IMG/VR virus record: IMGVR_UViG_3300025120_014381
Coordinates: 1-64,000 of that record
Reading direction: 5' to 3' (one strand)
Length of the DNA stretch: 64,000 nucleotides
DNA from: a virus
Position numbers and translations under genes: made by a program. The stretch's first letter is position 1; each line of letters opens with the position of its first letter. Below the pieces are notes generated by a model that ran no database searches, was not told the origin of the DNA, and worked only from the letters and a program-made list of their open reading frames with translations. This document shows positions 50,220-58,936 of this stretch, in pieces.

Positions 50220-51026
50220 CTATTTTTGAACAGCCGGCACCCAGTGTGTAGTTCGTTTATCAAGCGTTTGTTCTTTGATAATTTCATTACCACAAGGTGA
50301 GGTTTTTTGATTATACACAGCGAAACGCTGACTGTACAAACCTTTTTTGCCGTTAGGCTTTCTATAGTTTTGTATTGTTGCACCTCCTGTACTATACGAC
50401 AGTTGTATTATTCGTCTACATGCATAGAATAGTTTGTTAGACTCATCAGTTGTGATATGTGCACACAATCGGTGTGGTGATATCTTTGCGTCATAAAGAC
50501 ATTCTGCTTTAAGGTAGTTTCCGATACCGCTTACATTTTTTTGATTCATTAAAAATTCTGCAATTGTTTTGTTAGGCTTCTTTTTTAAAAGAATATAAAA
50601 TGTATCAGGACCCCACGCATCTTTAAGAAAGTCTGGCCCTATTGACTTGAGCTTTTTAGCTAAGTCTTTTTTATTAAGTGCTATTTTAAAAGTACCAAAA
50701 TTTCTCATATCATTATAATACAAGGATAGTGATTCGTCTTCAAACTCTAGTTTGAGCCTAGAGTGGTTTGTTGTATTGTTCGACCACATTCCTGTCATTC
50801 CCAGTGTATTAAAGAAGTATACGTCGTCTTTGAATGAAAAGTATATAAACTTCCCCTTACATTCGACATGTTCCAGCAACAAGGGGAATCGCCAACTTGG
50901 GTTATTGACGTTATCAATTGGTTTCTTAGTATATCTTCCAGATAACACTGTCAGTCTTTTAAGTACTTTTCCTTCATATGATTTTAAAAAGTCTACTGTT
51001 GTTTTTACTTCGGGTCCTTCAGGCAT
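50220..51026 (-). CDS. Fpg/Nei-type DNA glycosylase without zinc-finger cysteines
   Basis: A 268-residue enzyme. GGAGG precedes the ATG at 51026, giving MPEGPEVKTTV with catalytic Pro2/Glu3. HVECKGKFIYF holds the catalytic Lys and KNVSGIGNYLKAECLYDAKI is the helix-two-turn-helix. The zinc-finger end SPCGNEIIKEQTLDKRTTHW has one Cys instead of four, so it is zincless as in plant Fpg or NEIL1, while the critical Arg in the hairpin is kept. Repairs oxidised bases. Confidence 0.87.
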   Translation of the reverse strand: MPEGPEVKTTVDFLKSYEGKVLKRLTVLSGRYTKKPIDNVNNPSWRFPLLLEHVECKGKFIYFSFKDDVYFFNTLGMTGMWSNNTTNHSRLKLEFEDESLSLYYNDMRNFGTFKIALNKKDLAKKLKSIGPDFLKDAWGPDTFYILLKKKPNKTIAEFLMNQKNVSGIGNYLKAECLYDAKISPHRLCAHITTDESNKLFYACRRIIQLSYSTGGATIQNYRKPNGKKGLYSQRFAVYNQKTSPCGNEIIKEQTLDKRTTHWVPAVQK

Positions 51027-51426
51027 GTGTTTCCTCCAGCCAAGATTTATAATTTTTAAGTGCACTATCTGTTGGAATGACTTCTCGCCATTCTCCCTTA
51101 ACAAAGATTCGATACGCGTCTGACCCATATTTTCCAATACCATACAATTTAGTTGGGTCATCTTTCCAGTCTTTTTCGAGGTAATCAATTGACATCTGTT
51201 TTAAAGCGCGGGTACGTCTGTCTACCAAACCCAAAGGTTGTATTAAAGACTTTAAAGCATGCTCATCTAACTTTGATGCATCTTCAGGTGTAGGCCAATT
51301 TTTTAAAAAATCCCAGAAATATGGTTCAGATGAGCGCCGCTTTGTTAAATTACAAAATATGCAGCAAACAAAGATCCTCCACGGATCTTTGTTTAATTCT
51401 TCTTGTAAAAGTGCATAAGGTGACAT
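51019..51426 (-). CDS. HhH-GPD DNA glycosylase, MBD4-like
   Basis: A 135-residue protein. DPWRIFVCCIFCNLTKRR and YGIGKYGSDAYRIFVKGEW match the MBD4-type glycosylase with helix-hairpin-helix GIGKYGSDA, followed by the catalytic Asp (VIPTDSALKNYKSW). It should remove thymine or uracil in mismatches. It overlaps the Fpg gene start, so the two repair enzymes are coupled. The start is uncertain; an ATG at 51447 is also open. Confidence 0.8.
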   Translation of the reverse strand: MSPYALLQEELNKDPWRIFVCCIFCNLTKRRSSEPYFWDFLKNWPTPEDASKLDEHALKSLIQPLGLVDRRTRALKQMSIDYLEKDWKDDPTKLYGIGKYGSDAYRIFVKGEWREVIPTDSALKNYKSWLEETHA

Positions 51427-51440
51427 GTGTATCTTCTTTT

Positions 51441-51480
51441 TTATCATGTTTTATTATTTTTTATCATGTTTTATTATTTT
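51441..51480. repeat. Exact 20-bp tandem repeat x2
   Basis: TTATCATGTTTTATTATTTT occurs twice in a row, in the space between two diverging genes. A regulatory or replication element is possible. Confidence 0.85.
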
Positions 51481-51521
51481 TTACTACATACATATAATAC
51501 AGATATGTTTAGGAGTTTTAC

Positions 51522-52430
51522 ATGAAAATAACGAAAAAGCAGCTAATTAACATTATTAATGCTTCTTTACGAGAGTCCAAGATTGCTCAAGGTATACTTG
51601 ATAAAGGCGTTGATCAGATTCCCTCAGGTGCATCTGGAGGTAATGAATTGGAAGGTGCTATTTCAAAATTTCAGGAAGTCGTTGATACTTTATCAGAAGC
51701 CGGTGCAATTGCTAAAACTAGCTTTACTGTGGCAGACCTAGGAGCCTTAGGAACAAATTCTTCCATGCGAAGAATTATACTGACAATTGCTAGAAACGCC
51801 ACGCCTATAGTGAGTATACTTAAAAGCCCACTATTTACTGCGCTGACTATGGGGGCGCAGACTGTTAGTGTAGTGCTAGGTGCCTATGCACTATTACCAA
51901 TTGCGATTTCAAAAACACTAGAAAATATGGGGACGGTAGAAGGTGCTGTGGATCGTCAGCTTAAGCTTAAGCGTAGCAGTGATGAACTTCCGAAAGATTA
52001 TGCACTGGAAATTACTGATTTTGCTAAAAGTTTTGAGGATCGTTCTTATTTAAAGCGCGTGGGCGGCATGGACGGTCGCGATGATGTATTGCGTGTTCTC
52101 GCAATGGACATTTTAAGCGAAAAAGGCAAAAACATTTCTAATAGAATGTTGCAAAAAGGAAAAATATCAAAAAAGTTTCATGGCGAAGTCTTAAAAGTTC
52201 GTAATAAGCTAAAAGCAGAGACACAACCCACACTAAATGATTATCATGCGCGACTAAAAGAATTAAAAAACGCACCCGATCAAGCAGATATTAAAAACAA
52301 AGCAATTGCAATAAATGCTGTTTGTAGTGTTTTTAGCTTATTAGGCTTCGAAGTTGAATTGGGTCCTGTTAGTATTTCTGCAGACACTATTGTTGATAAA
52401 TTAGCAGGTGTTGTTAACGTTGAAGTTTAA
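51522..52430 (+). CDS. Leader-bearing protein with hydrophobic segments
   Basis: A 302-residue protein on the plus strand, with AGGAG before ATG. MKITKKQLINIINASLRESK is the leader (LRE-S). Residues 90-140 hold hydrophobic stretches (PLFTALTMGAQTVSVVLGAY), perhaps membrane helices; the rest is basic and helical. A membrane-active injected protein is conceivable. Unknown family. Confidence 0.72.
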   Translation: MKITKKQLINIINASLRESKIAQGILDKGVDQIPSGASGGNELEGAISKFQEVVDTLSEAGAIAKTSFTVADLGALGTNSSMRRIILTIARNATPIVSILKSPLFTALTMGAQTVSVVLGAYALLPIAISKTLENMGTVEGAVDRQLKLKRSSDELPKDYALEITDFAKSFEDRSYLKRVGGMDGRDDVLRVLAMDILSEKGKNISNRMLQKGKISKKFHGEVLKVRNKLKAETQPTLNDYHARLKELKNAPDQADIKNKAIAINAVCSVFSLLGFEVELGPVSISADTIVDKLAGVVNVEV

Positions 52431-52432
52431 TA

Positions 52433-53158
52433 TTACTTTTTTTTAAAAAACTTTTTAGGTCTAGTACCTACTTTTCGCTTACTATATTTTCTTCTTGCCA
52501 CTTCAGAAACTTTTTGTTCTGTAAAGTCAAAACCATAGTGTATTAGTATCTTTTTTAATTCAGCATCTCTCTGTTTTTTAGGAACATGAAACCACTGCCA
52601 GCCTATTAGATTTTTCGTATCTTTTACTCTGTTTTTCTTCATGGTGCAAGCGGGAGTTATCTCTTCACTGATCACGCTTTCCGGTATAGATATATTTAAA
52701 TCAAAAGCAACCATTATTAGATCACCGTATAACTCACTATTGTAAGCATTTTGTGTAATTCTATACTGTTCTGTCAGTTGATCCTTTAAGTGCTTTGAGC
52801 GTATTTCCGATGTTTTATCTGGGTGTGTCACCATTACAATCTGTCGATAAATTTTTTTTGCCCAAGGTTTTACATCAGCTGAAACCTTAGAAGCACTCTG
52901 CGTTAATTCTTGTTTACCAGGTTTACTGATTGCTGTATTTGTTTCACTATTTTTTGGTAAGTGGCCCATAAAAATTTTATCATACAGCGCTTGTTGTCCT
53001 TGTGAAATATTTTGTCCCGCAAGTTTATTACGAAAAAAGGAAAGTCGGTAATTTAAGTCAGCTGAACCTACATCATACTCTTTTTTAACTTGTAATTCTT
53101 CTTCAAAAACAAACTTGTATTCTAATATTTTAACTCTGTCTGCGCTGTTTAATTTCAT
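52433..53158 (-). CDS. J-domain-like protein
   Basis: A 241-residue protein. AKKIYRQIVMVTHPDKTSEI holds the HPD motif; LTEQYRITQNAYNSELYGDL fits helix III of a J domain. The rest is basic (RRKYSKRKVGTRPKKFFKKK). It may recruit host DnaK, or act as an HscB-like partner for IscU, though nothing proves this. Confidence 0.72.
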   Translation of the reverse strand: MKLNSADRVKILEYKFVFEEELQVKKEYDVGSADLNYRLSFFRNKLAGQNISQGQQALYDKIFMGHLPKNSETNTAISKPGKQELTQSASKVSADVKPWAKKIYRQIVMVTHPDKTSEIRSKHLKDQLTEQYRITQNAYNSELYGDLIMVAFDLNISIPESVISEEITPACTMKKNRVKDTKNLIGWQWFHVPKKQRDAELKKILIHYGFDFTEQKVSEVARRKYSKRKVGTRPKKFFKKK

Positions 53159-53351
53159 TGTATATTTCTTTGATTAGTAACACCGGCCAGACAATCACTA
53201 ATCGCATGTCAGAATTAATTTTATTTTTTCTTTCATTAGCTTTTTTTCTGAGCTTTACATCGCTTGACATTAAATTTATTACTTTAAGTTCTCTATGAAA
53301 AATATAAAAAATCACAACAGTCATAGTAACATAATATAAGAGAAAAAACAT
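53130..53351 (-). CDS. Small membrane protein
   Basis: A 73-residue protein. Two hydrophobic segments (FFLLYYVTMTVVIFYIF and LVIVWPVLLIKEIY) flank a basic loop. The start overlaps the upstream stop as TGATG. Possibly an antiholin or other lysis accessory; unproven. Confidence 0.55.
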   Translation of the reverse strand: MFFLLYYVTMTVVIFYIFHRELKVINLMSSDVKLRKKANERKNKINSDMRLVIVWPVLLIKEIYNEIKQRRQS

Positions 53352-53839
53352 CACTTATTACCTTTCGAGAGTCGCTTAATGATATTGTATATTTCCTTAT
53401 CAGTTATTGCCTTTCGAGATTCTTTGACTACATTTCTTCGAGACTTATTTGTAATTCCTACTTTTCCTGATTTACTCTTCTTTTTAACCTCTACAAGAGA
53501 AGCTGTGGTCTTCGTACGAGGTTTTGCTTTTACAGTAACTGCTTCGGCTGTTACCTTGAGCCTTTTATCAAATAAACCTTGTAACTTAAGAGGTTCAAAA
53601 AATCGATCATCTACAACAACTTCTAAAGTCATATCGTAGATTCCTTCCTTTAAAACATGATCAAGTGGTGGTAACGTTACTGTTACTTCATCACCAGTGC
53701 TTTCTCCTTCAAAAGCAAGTGACATGTTTTTTGATTCTAACATTAATCTACATTTTGCTTCGCCAGGTCGAGTACCTTCAATTTGAACCTGGAAAGTTAA
53801 TTCGTTTTCCTCATCAATCATTAAATCAATTTTTGACAT
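53351..53839 (-). CDS. Conserved phage structural protein
   Basis: A 162-residue protein. IDLMIDEENELTFQVQIEGT, then LPPLDHVLKEGIYDMTLEVV and VDDRFFEPLKLQ, resembles a T4-like marine phage family, probably head or tail. A Lys-rich tail follows. Function unknown. Confidence 0.6.
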   Translation of the reverse strand: MSKIDLMIDEENELTFQVQIEGTRPGEAKCRLMLESKNMSLAFEGESTGDEVTVTLPPLDHVLKEGIYDMTLEVVVDDRFFEPLKLQGLFDKRLKVTAEAVTVKAKPRTKTTASLVEVKKKSKSGKVGITNKSRRNVVKESRKAITDKEIYNIIKRLSKGNK

Positions 53840-54179
53840 TTTTACTCCTTACTTCTTTTACTATGACTTTAATATCAGGTTGATGCACAGCAAGACGTGT
53901 GGGCCTGGCTTCAATCCTAGGTGTTGGTTTGTCAACAAAAGTCGATCTTACAGTATTAATTATCGGTTTGACGAGGTCTTTTCCATTAATAGAAACCAAA
54001 GCAATAGAAACTTTTAATTCATCTAAAAAATCGCCAAATTCTTGTTTGGCGCGGCGGCCTCTTCTTACTAAACCTCTGGTAACTTGCGCAACAATAGCTG
54101 CTGGAATTAAGCCGCGTGCTATTAAGTTAGTAGGTGTTGCACCTGGGCCAAAGCCACGAGTTACAATAAAGCCCGGCAT
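53826..54179 (-). CDS. Small phage structural-like protein
   Basis: A 117-residue basic protein. PGFIVTRGFGPGATPTNLIA, then VRRGRRAKQEFGDFLDELKV. The GFGPGATP motif is found near phage tail genes. Overlaps its neighbours by 14 and 1 nt. Confidence 0.55.
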   Translation of the reverse strand: MPGFIVTRGFGPGATPTNLIARGLIPAAIVAQVTRGLVRRGRRAKQEFGDFLDELKVSIALVSINGKDLVKPIINTVRSTFVDKPTPRIEARPTRLAVHQPDIKVIVKEVRSKNVKN

Positions 54180-54610
54180 TAAATACTACCTGTACCAATC
54201 AATCGTCTTTCAAATAATTCTGTTATCGATGAGTCTCCATTCCGATCAAGTAATTCATAGCGAGCTATTTCTGTTGTATTATCATCTTGAAAAAATACCA
54301 TTTGTTTTGTGTCTTCATCTACTTGCCATCTACCGGTGTGTATATATCTAGATATTTTTTGATCGATCTTAACTTCTTCAGTGGCATAAACGCTTGTATT
54401 ACCATTTACTGACCAGACAATCGAACCACTAAATTGTGTAGATAAATCAAGCTGGACACCGTACAATCCAGTATTTGTACCTAACTCATACACACCGGTG
54501 TTTCTAACAGAAAGTGCACTTGAACCGAGTGTGTCAAATAGCTGGTATCTTATACTTCCTGATATGCCACCTAAACTTTTACCTAAATTAGCTGTCTGTA
54601 GTACTTTCAA
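54179..54610 (-). CDS. Tail/baseplate-like protein
   Basis: A 143-residue beta protein from a TTG start. ISGSIRYQLFDTLGSSALSV and YELGTNTGLYGVQLDLSTQF are common in marine phage tail proteins. Likely a structural component. Confidence 0.6.
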   Translation of the reverse strand: MKVLQTANLGKSLGGISGSIRYQLFDTLGSSALSVRNTGVYELGTNTGLYGVQLDLSTQFSGSIVWSVNGNTSVYATEEVKIDQKISRYIHTGRWQVDEDTKQMVFFQDDNTTEIARYELLDRNGDSSITELFERRLIGTGSI

Positions 54611-54965
54611 ATTCTTCTCTTGTCTCTAATTTTTTGTGGTCTAGACCCAGGGATTCTTTTGTTTTCGCTTCTGATTCTTTCGTTGGCTTTTCTAAGTCGT
54701 TTCCCATTTCTATTTTTCTCTTAATTTCTTCTATTTGCTCAATCAAAGATAGACGAACAGAATTTTCCGTGCTTTGTGTTAAAACAAAATCTCTAATGTT
54801 GTATAACGCATTAATTAAGTATCTTACTTTTTCTTCATCGTTGTCAAAATTTTTACTAACAACCTCCTTAAGTGATGCATCAACAAAAACTTTTAACTGT
54901 GTTAGCTGATGTAAAGTTTGTTGCGTCAAAGCCGGTTTTATTAAATCAATATACTGTTGTTCCAT
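54588..54965 (-). CDS. Helical phage protein
   Basis: A 125-residue helical protein. GGAGG fixes the ATG at 54965. Charged helices (RLSLIEQIEEIKRKIEMGND) suggest coiled coils. Located between tail genes; function unknown. Confidence 0.55.
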   Translation of the reverse strand: MEQQYIDLIKPALTQQTLHQLTQLKVFVDASLKEVVSKNFDNDEEKVRYLINALYNIRDFVLTQSTENSVRLSLIEQIEEIKRKIEMGNDLEKPTKESEAKTKESLGLDHKKLETREEFESTTDS

Positions 54966-55004
54966 TTTCTCCTCCAAAATAAGTATAACATTATAAAATA
55001 AAAA

Positions 55005-55030
55005 GGAAGAGCAGTAAACTGCTCTTCCTC
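55005..55030 (-). terminator. Intrinsic terminator
   Basis: AGGAAGAGCAGT pairs with ACTGCTCTTCCT over a 2-nt loop. A T-rich run follows on the minus strand, 25 nt past the stop of the large fibre gene. Confidence 0.88.
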
Positions 55031-55054
55031 AATAAGTGTATAATTAATAAGCTA

Positions 55055-57202
55055 TTAGCGTGTTACAATTGTTACAACATCATCAGCTTCTAAATCGAAA
55101 CCAAAACGAAGAATTCTTGCTTGGCCTACAACTGCTACATAATCAACTGCACCAGTCCCAACATTGACATCAGTACCAGAAAGTAATAGCTGACCATTTA
55201 CAAACACGTCAGATCGATCAAAAGCAAGTGATCTAAGATCGTCAGGTTGTGTACCAGCTGCAAGCCCAGATGTTTGCATATCAACATTCGAACCAGAAGC
55301 GATTCCAGCTGCACCAATAACTCTTGCGGCTTTCTTGATATTAGCTCCACCTACATCGGCAAAACTTAGTACACCAGAACCATTAGTCGTCAGTGCTTGT
55401 CCATTACTACCAACACTACTTGGTAATGTAAGCGTAATATTACCTGTTGAAGCTGGACCTGCAAGTGTGACAGCATTTGAGCCATTTGCATCAGCTTCTT
55501 GGAAACTGATTTTACCAGCAGCACCACCACCGTCAAGAACTAAATTAGAACCTGAGAGCGTTGTTACGGGTGCTGTTAACGTGGAGTCAAAGTTTAAGAA
55601 CCTGTACTCATCAACAAGAATTCTGGCATTATCATTAGCTTTAACATCAATCTGTAATTTTGTACCAGGAGATCCAAGAACATCTTGGAAAACTACCTGT
55701 CCACCACCTGGTCTGAAAGTAATATTTCTAAGTCCAGATGAAGATAAGATTAATTCAGTAGAACTTCCACCAAGACCACCAACTTGTGCTTCTGAAACAT
55801 TAAAGAAAGTATGACTAGTACTACCCAAGACAACGTCGTTACCTTGTGCACCAGAGATTACAAATTGAGAACCATTCAAGTCAGCTTTTAATGTTGCAGC
55901 AAGTTGACCAATTTGATTAACGTTAATTGTCGCACTGTTTGATTCTAAGCCTAAACTACCACCGTTGTGCCCACCAGAAACGATTAGATCGTTACTTGAG
56001 AAAAGAAGTTTACCTTTACCTGTTCCGTTTTCTGAAAGAGAGATATCCTTGTTGTTACCAGCGTTAAGATTTAAGTGGTTTGCAGTTGTAATTTGTAAGG
56101 CTGCAGCACCAGCAAAACCTGGCGAACTGTCATTAATCTGGATCTTGTTTGTGTTGCCTTTAACCTCTAAAGAAGCTGCGCGCCAACTAATATCAGTAAA
56201 GTTAGCAGTAGAAGAGTTACCAATAGATCCACTATGAGAAGCAACTGCCCCAACGCCAAATGAGTTGTTTGAACCGTTGATCTTACCAATAATAACATCT
56301 GGTCTTGCTGAAACATTAGAACCTGATGTAAAGATAATACCAGAGTCTGTGTTTGCAGCGACTGAGTCACCAGCAAGAGCAAGAAACTTATCATGAATTG
56401 TCACATTAGTCGAGTTAACAGTAGTTGTTGTACCTGCAACACTAAAGTTACCAGCAACGACAACAGTTGTACTAGAACCACCTAAAGTTAATGCATTTCC
56501 ACCAACACTAGCACCAATATTAGCAGCACCAGCAGCAAAGTCTAAGTCGTTACCTGAAACAGTTAAGTCTCCAGCAATAGTAGCGTCACCATCATTATTT
56601 AACGTAATTGTAGTTGTACCGTCAGCAGACTTGATATCTTGCCCACCAACAACAATGTCACCGCTTACTTTTACAAGATCTTCTGTAAGAAGAAGTGTTC
56701 CACCAGTTTCCGAGTCAATTGTTGAACCGTTTGTGAGTGTAACCTTACCGCCTCCAATTGTAACGTCTCCAGCGAACGTTACATCTCTGTCTGCAGAGTT
56801 AAGGGTAATGTTTGGTGTTGTACCTACTGCATTACCTAAACCAATTTTAAGTTTATCGTCTGTATCGTCAAGCCCTACATAAAAGTCTTTTGCGTTACCG
56901 TCAAATACGATCGCTGTGTCCTCAGCACCTGCATCACCAATTGTGAGTGTTGGGGTTGTGCCTTTAAGTGTTATGTCAGTATGAAATTCACCTGCTGCTG
57001 CTTTAGCAAAAGTATCACCACCGTGAATTCTTTTAATTGCTGACGCCATTTCTGAAAGAACGCCTACCATCGAACCTGAAGTCAAACCTAATGCTAATAA
57101 ATTAGCCCCTGCGTTTGCACCAAGATTGTCGACGATGCTGCCTTCTCTGTCTGCGAATGACCCGGTCAATTGACCTAGTCTGAGTTGTGTTCTTGAAGCC
57201 AT
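55055..57202 (-). CDS. Large repetitive tail fibre-like protein
   Basis: A 715-residue protein with GGGAG upstream. Repeated beta units (TPTLTIGDAGAEDTAIVFDG, VTIGGGKVTLTNGSTIDSET, GDATIAGDLTVSGNDL) and Gly/Ser/Thr/Val richness mark a fibre shaft. The N-terminus (RTQLRLGQLTGSFADREGSI) is the probable attachment end. It is followed by a terminator, so this is an independent unit. Confidence 0.8.
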   Translation of the reverse strand: MASRTQLRLGQLTGSFADREGSIVDNLGANAGANLLALGLTSGSMVGVLSEMASAIKRIHGGDTFAKAAAGEFHTDITLKGTTPTLTIGDAGAEDTAIVFDGNAKDFYVGLDDTDDKLKIGLGNAVGTTPNITLNSADRDVTFAGDVTIGGGKVTLTNGSTIDSETGGTLLLTEDLVKVSGDIVVGGQDIKSADGTTTITLNNDGDATIAGDLTVSGNDLDFAAGAANIGASVGGNALTLGGSSTTVVVAGNFSVAGTTTTVNSTNVTIHDKFLALAGDSVAANTDSGIIFTSGSNVSARPDVIIGKINGSNNSFGVGAVASHSGSIGNSSTANFTDISWRAASLEVKGNTNKIQINDSSPGFAGAAALQITTANHLNLNAGNNKDISLSENGTGKGKLLFSSNDLIVSGGHNGGSLGLESNSATINVNQIGQLAATLKADLNGSQFVISGAQGNDVVLGSTSHTFFNVSEAQVGGLGGSSTELILSSSGLRNITFRPGGGQVVFQDVLGSPGTKLQIDVKANDNARILVDEYRFLNFDSTLTAPVTTLSGSNLVLDGGGAAGKISFQEADANGSNAVTLAGPASTGNITLTLPSSVGSNGQALTTNGSGVLSFADVGGANIKKAARVIGAAGIASGSNVDMQTSGLAAGTQPDDLRSLAFDRSDVFVNGQLLLSGTDVNVGTGAVDYVAVVGQARILRFGFDLEADDVVTIVTR

Positions 57203-57353
57203 TTTTTTCTCCCTTGTTTTAAAATAATATAGCTTAAAATAATTTTTCTAACTTAACTATAACTATCAACAACGAAACACAACTTCAATATATTTAGGTC
57301 AGTATTTTACTAACTATTAAGACCTCTGATTTATATATCTCATCTAAAAGTAA

Positions 57354-57581
57354 TTAATTTTTAAAAATAAGATTTTTTAAATTCTTAACGTGCGCATCAA
57401 ACTTTGCAGATTCTGAATTAGCAAAAGAAACAGCATGCTGTCCGGCTTCATTTTTTGAATCATCAAATTCAAAACGAAACCTTCCGTTTCTTTCCCTGTT
57501 AGCATTTAACAATTTCATACCCTTCATCATTAAAAAAGCGGCAATCGCAATATCAGACGTTACATAGATATTTTGACTCAT
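57354..57581 (-). CDS. DUF5659-like small phage protein
   Basis: A 75-residue protein. VTSDIAIAAFLMMKGMKLLN, then RFRFEFDDSKNEAGQHAVSF, match the DUF5659-like family of small phage proteins found near structural genes. Function unknown. Overlaps the next gene by 4 nt. Confidence 0.65.
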   Translation of the reverse strand: MSQNIYVTSDIAIAAFLMMKGMKLLNANRERNGRFRFEFDDSKNEAGQHAVSFANSESAKFDAHVKNLKNLIFKN

Positions 57582-58936
57582 GATACTACCTTGTTATACA
57601 TTGCTAACACTAAGCTGCCCACCTCGGGTACCGAACCGGTTGCAAAATACACATTAGAACCGGTGACTGAATAATCTTGAAAAGTTGTTAATCCGGGGGG
57701 TGTTTGGAGTTGTCCATTCACAAATATACTTATCTCGTTAGAAGTAAAAGGTGTATTTGCGAGAGTAAAAAGTGTGTTCAAACCATTGGAAGTTCCAGTT
57801 AACAATTCATTAAAGACAAACTCCTTATTGGTCTTTAATGACCCCGATATTTTTACATCACCCCCAAAAACTGTTGTGCCCTTGTCTGATGTAGAACCCA
57901 TCGAACTAATAGAACCTGATATAAAGAAATTATTATCAGTACCAGCAAAGCTAGGCAAACTACCATTAGCACCTGATCCGATTAAGACAGAGCCAGTGAT
58001 AGCTAATGCTATACTATTTGAACCGGCAACTTTTAATTGGATTGGCTGTCTGTCAACTGTTACAACAGCTCCTGCTCCTGCACCACCTTCATCATATGCT
58101 TGATCAAGCGTATTTTGTGTGTCAGAACCAGCACCACCAGTTGAGCTTATTGTGACTTGTCCACTAGAACCTGATGTTATTGTTACATTATTACCGGCAA
58201 CTAAATATGATTTACCGTCTGTAAGCTGTTGCAAAGATCCGGAGAGGGTGTTTTCAAAAAATCCTTCACTTGCAAAATTTCCAACATATGCGAAGGCTTT
58301 AGCGTGTGCAGGTATTTTAGACGAATTATAATCTTGTAAAAATAATATGCCATTGTAAAAATCTACATTCCAATCAATATTATCTAAAAGAGGTATTTCA
58401 TCGCCAATACCTCCCGAACCATCATCTTTGTAAATTTTTATTATATATGGATTTGGCGCAGTTCTTGAGAAAAAAGGTGGTATTAATTGAACACGACCTA
58501 AAGTTTCATGAACTGTTTTGTTATTGTTGAAGTCGCCGTTTCCTTTCTTAAGATTACTTGAATTTGATTGATAGTCTGATCTAAAAGCAAATTCATAAGT
58601 GTGAGGTCCAGAAGTTTGTGAAGCTTCGCCAGAATCTGACCCGGCACCACCATCAGGTGATGTTTCATTTGCGTCATATGTTGTACCTGCCAAAGAAGAT
58701 AAGGCAAAGTGAACATACTCAACTGTGGTGGGAGCACCGTTCGAGGCACTTTGAAGCAAATAAAGTGTTTGGGATGGACTGTCTGGTATTGATTGCCCGA
58801 ACAAAAGAGAAGAAGCCGCTTGGATATTGGATCCAATTAATTCCTCGCCATCGGTCTTTAAGTTTGAGGTGTGCGCCTTACCTAAAAGTTTCTTTTGGGC
58901 AAAAAATGTAGCTGAAGTATTACTTTTTCCTGCCAT
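57578..58936 (-). CDS. Tail/fibre-like virion protein
   Basis: A 452-residue protein. GGAG upstream fixes the ATG at 58936. Its N-terminus (AGKSNTSATFFAQKKLLGKA) is followed by Gly/Ser-rich beta repeats and a C-terminal NEISIFVNGQLQTPPGLTTF module, a motif of phage fibre proteins. Overlaps the large tail gene by 1 nt. Confidence 0.75.
   Translation of the reverse strand: MAGKSNTSATFFAQKKLLGKAHTSNLKTDGEELIGSNIQAASSLLFGQSIPDSPSQTLYLLQSASNGAPTTVEYVHFALSSLAGTTYDANETSPDGGAGSDSGEASQTSGPHTYEFAFRSDYQSNSSNLKKGNGDFNNNKTVHETLGRVQLIPPFFSRTAPNPYIIKIYKDDGSGGIGDEIPLLDNIDWNVDFYNGILFLQDYNSSKIPAHAKAFAYVGNFASEGFFENTLSGSLQQLTDGKSYLVAGNNVTITSGSSGQVTISSTGGAGSDTQNTLDQAYDEGGAGAGAVVTVDRQPIQLKVAGSNSIALAITGSVLIGSGANGSLPSFAGTDNNFFISGSISSMGSTSDKGTTVFGGDVKISGSLKTNKEFVFNELLTGTSNGLNTLFTLANTPFTSNEISIFVNGQLQTPPGLTTFQDYSVTGSNVYFATGSVPEVGSLVLAMYNKVVS

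Noticed and set aside
55335-55814. Long plus-strand frame in the 55-57 kb fibre gene
   Set aside because: Pro/Ser-rich shadow of a repetitive Gly/Thr gene on the other strand; no start signal.
57203-57353. Imperfect hairpin AGGTC...GACCT between tail genes
   Set aside because: Only five outer pairs and a large loop; too weak to call a terminator. The gap holds no gene.
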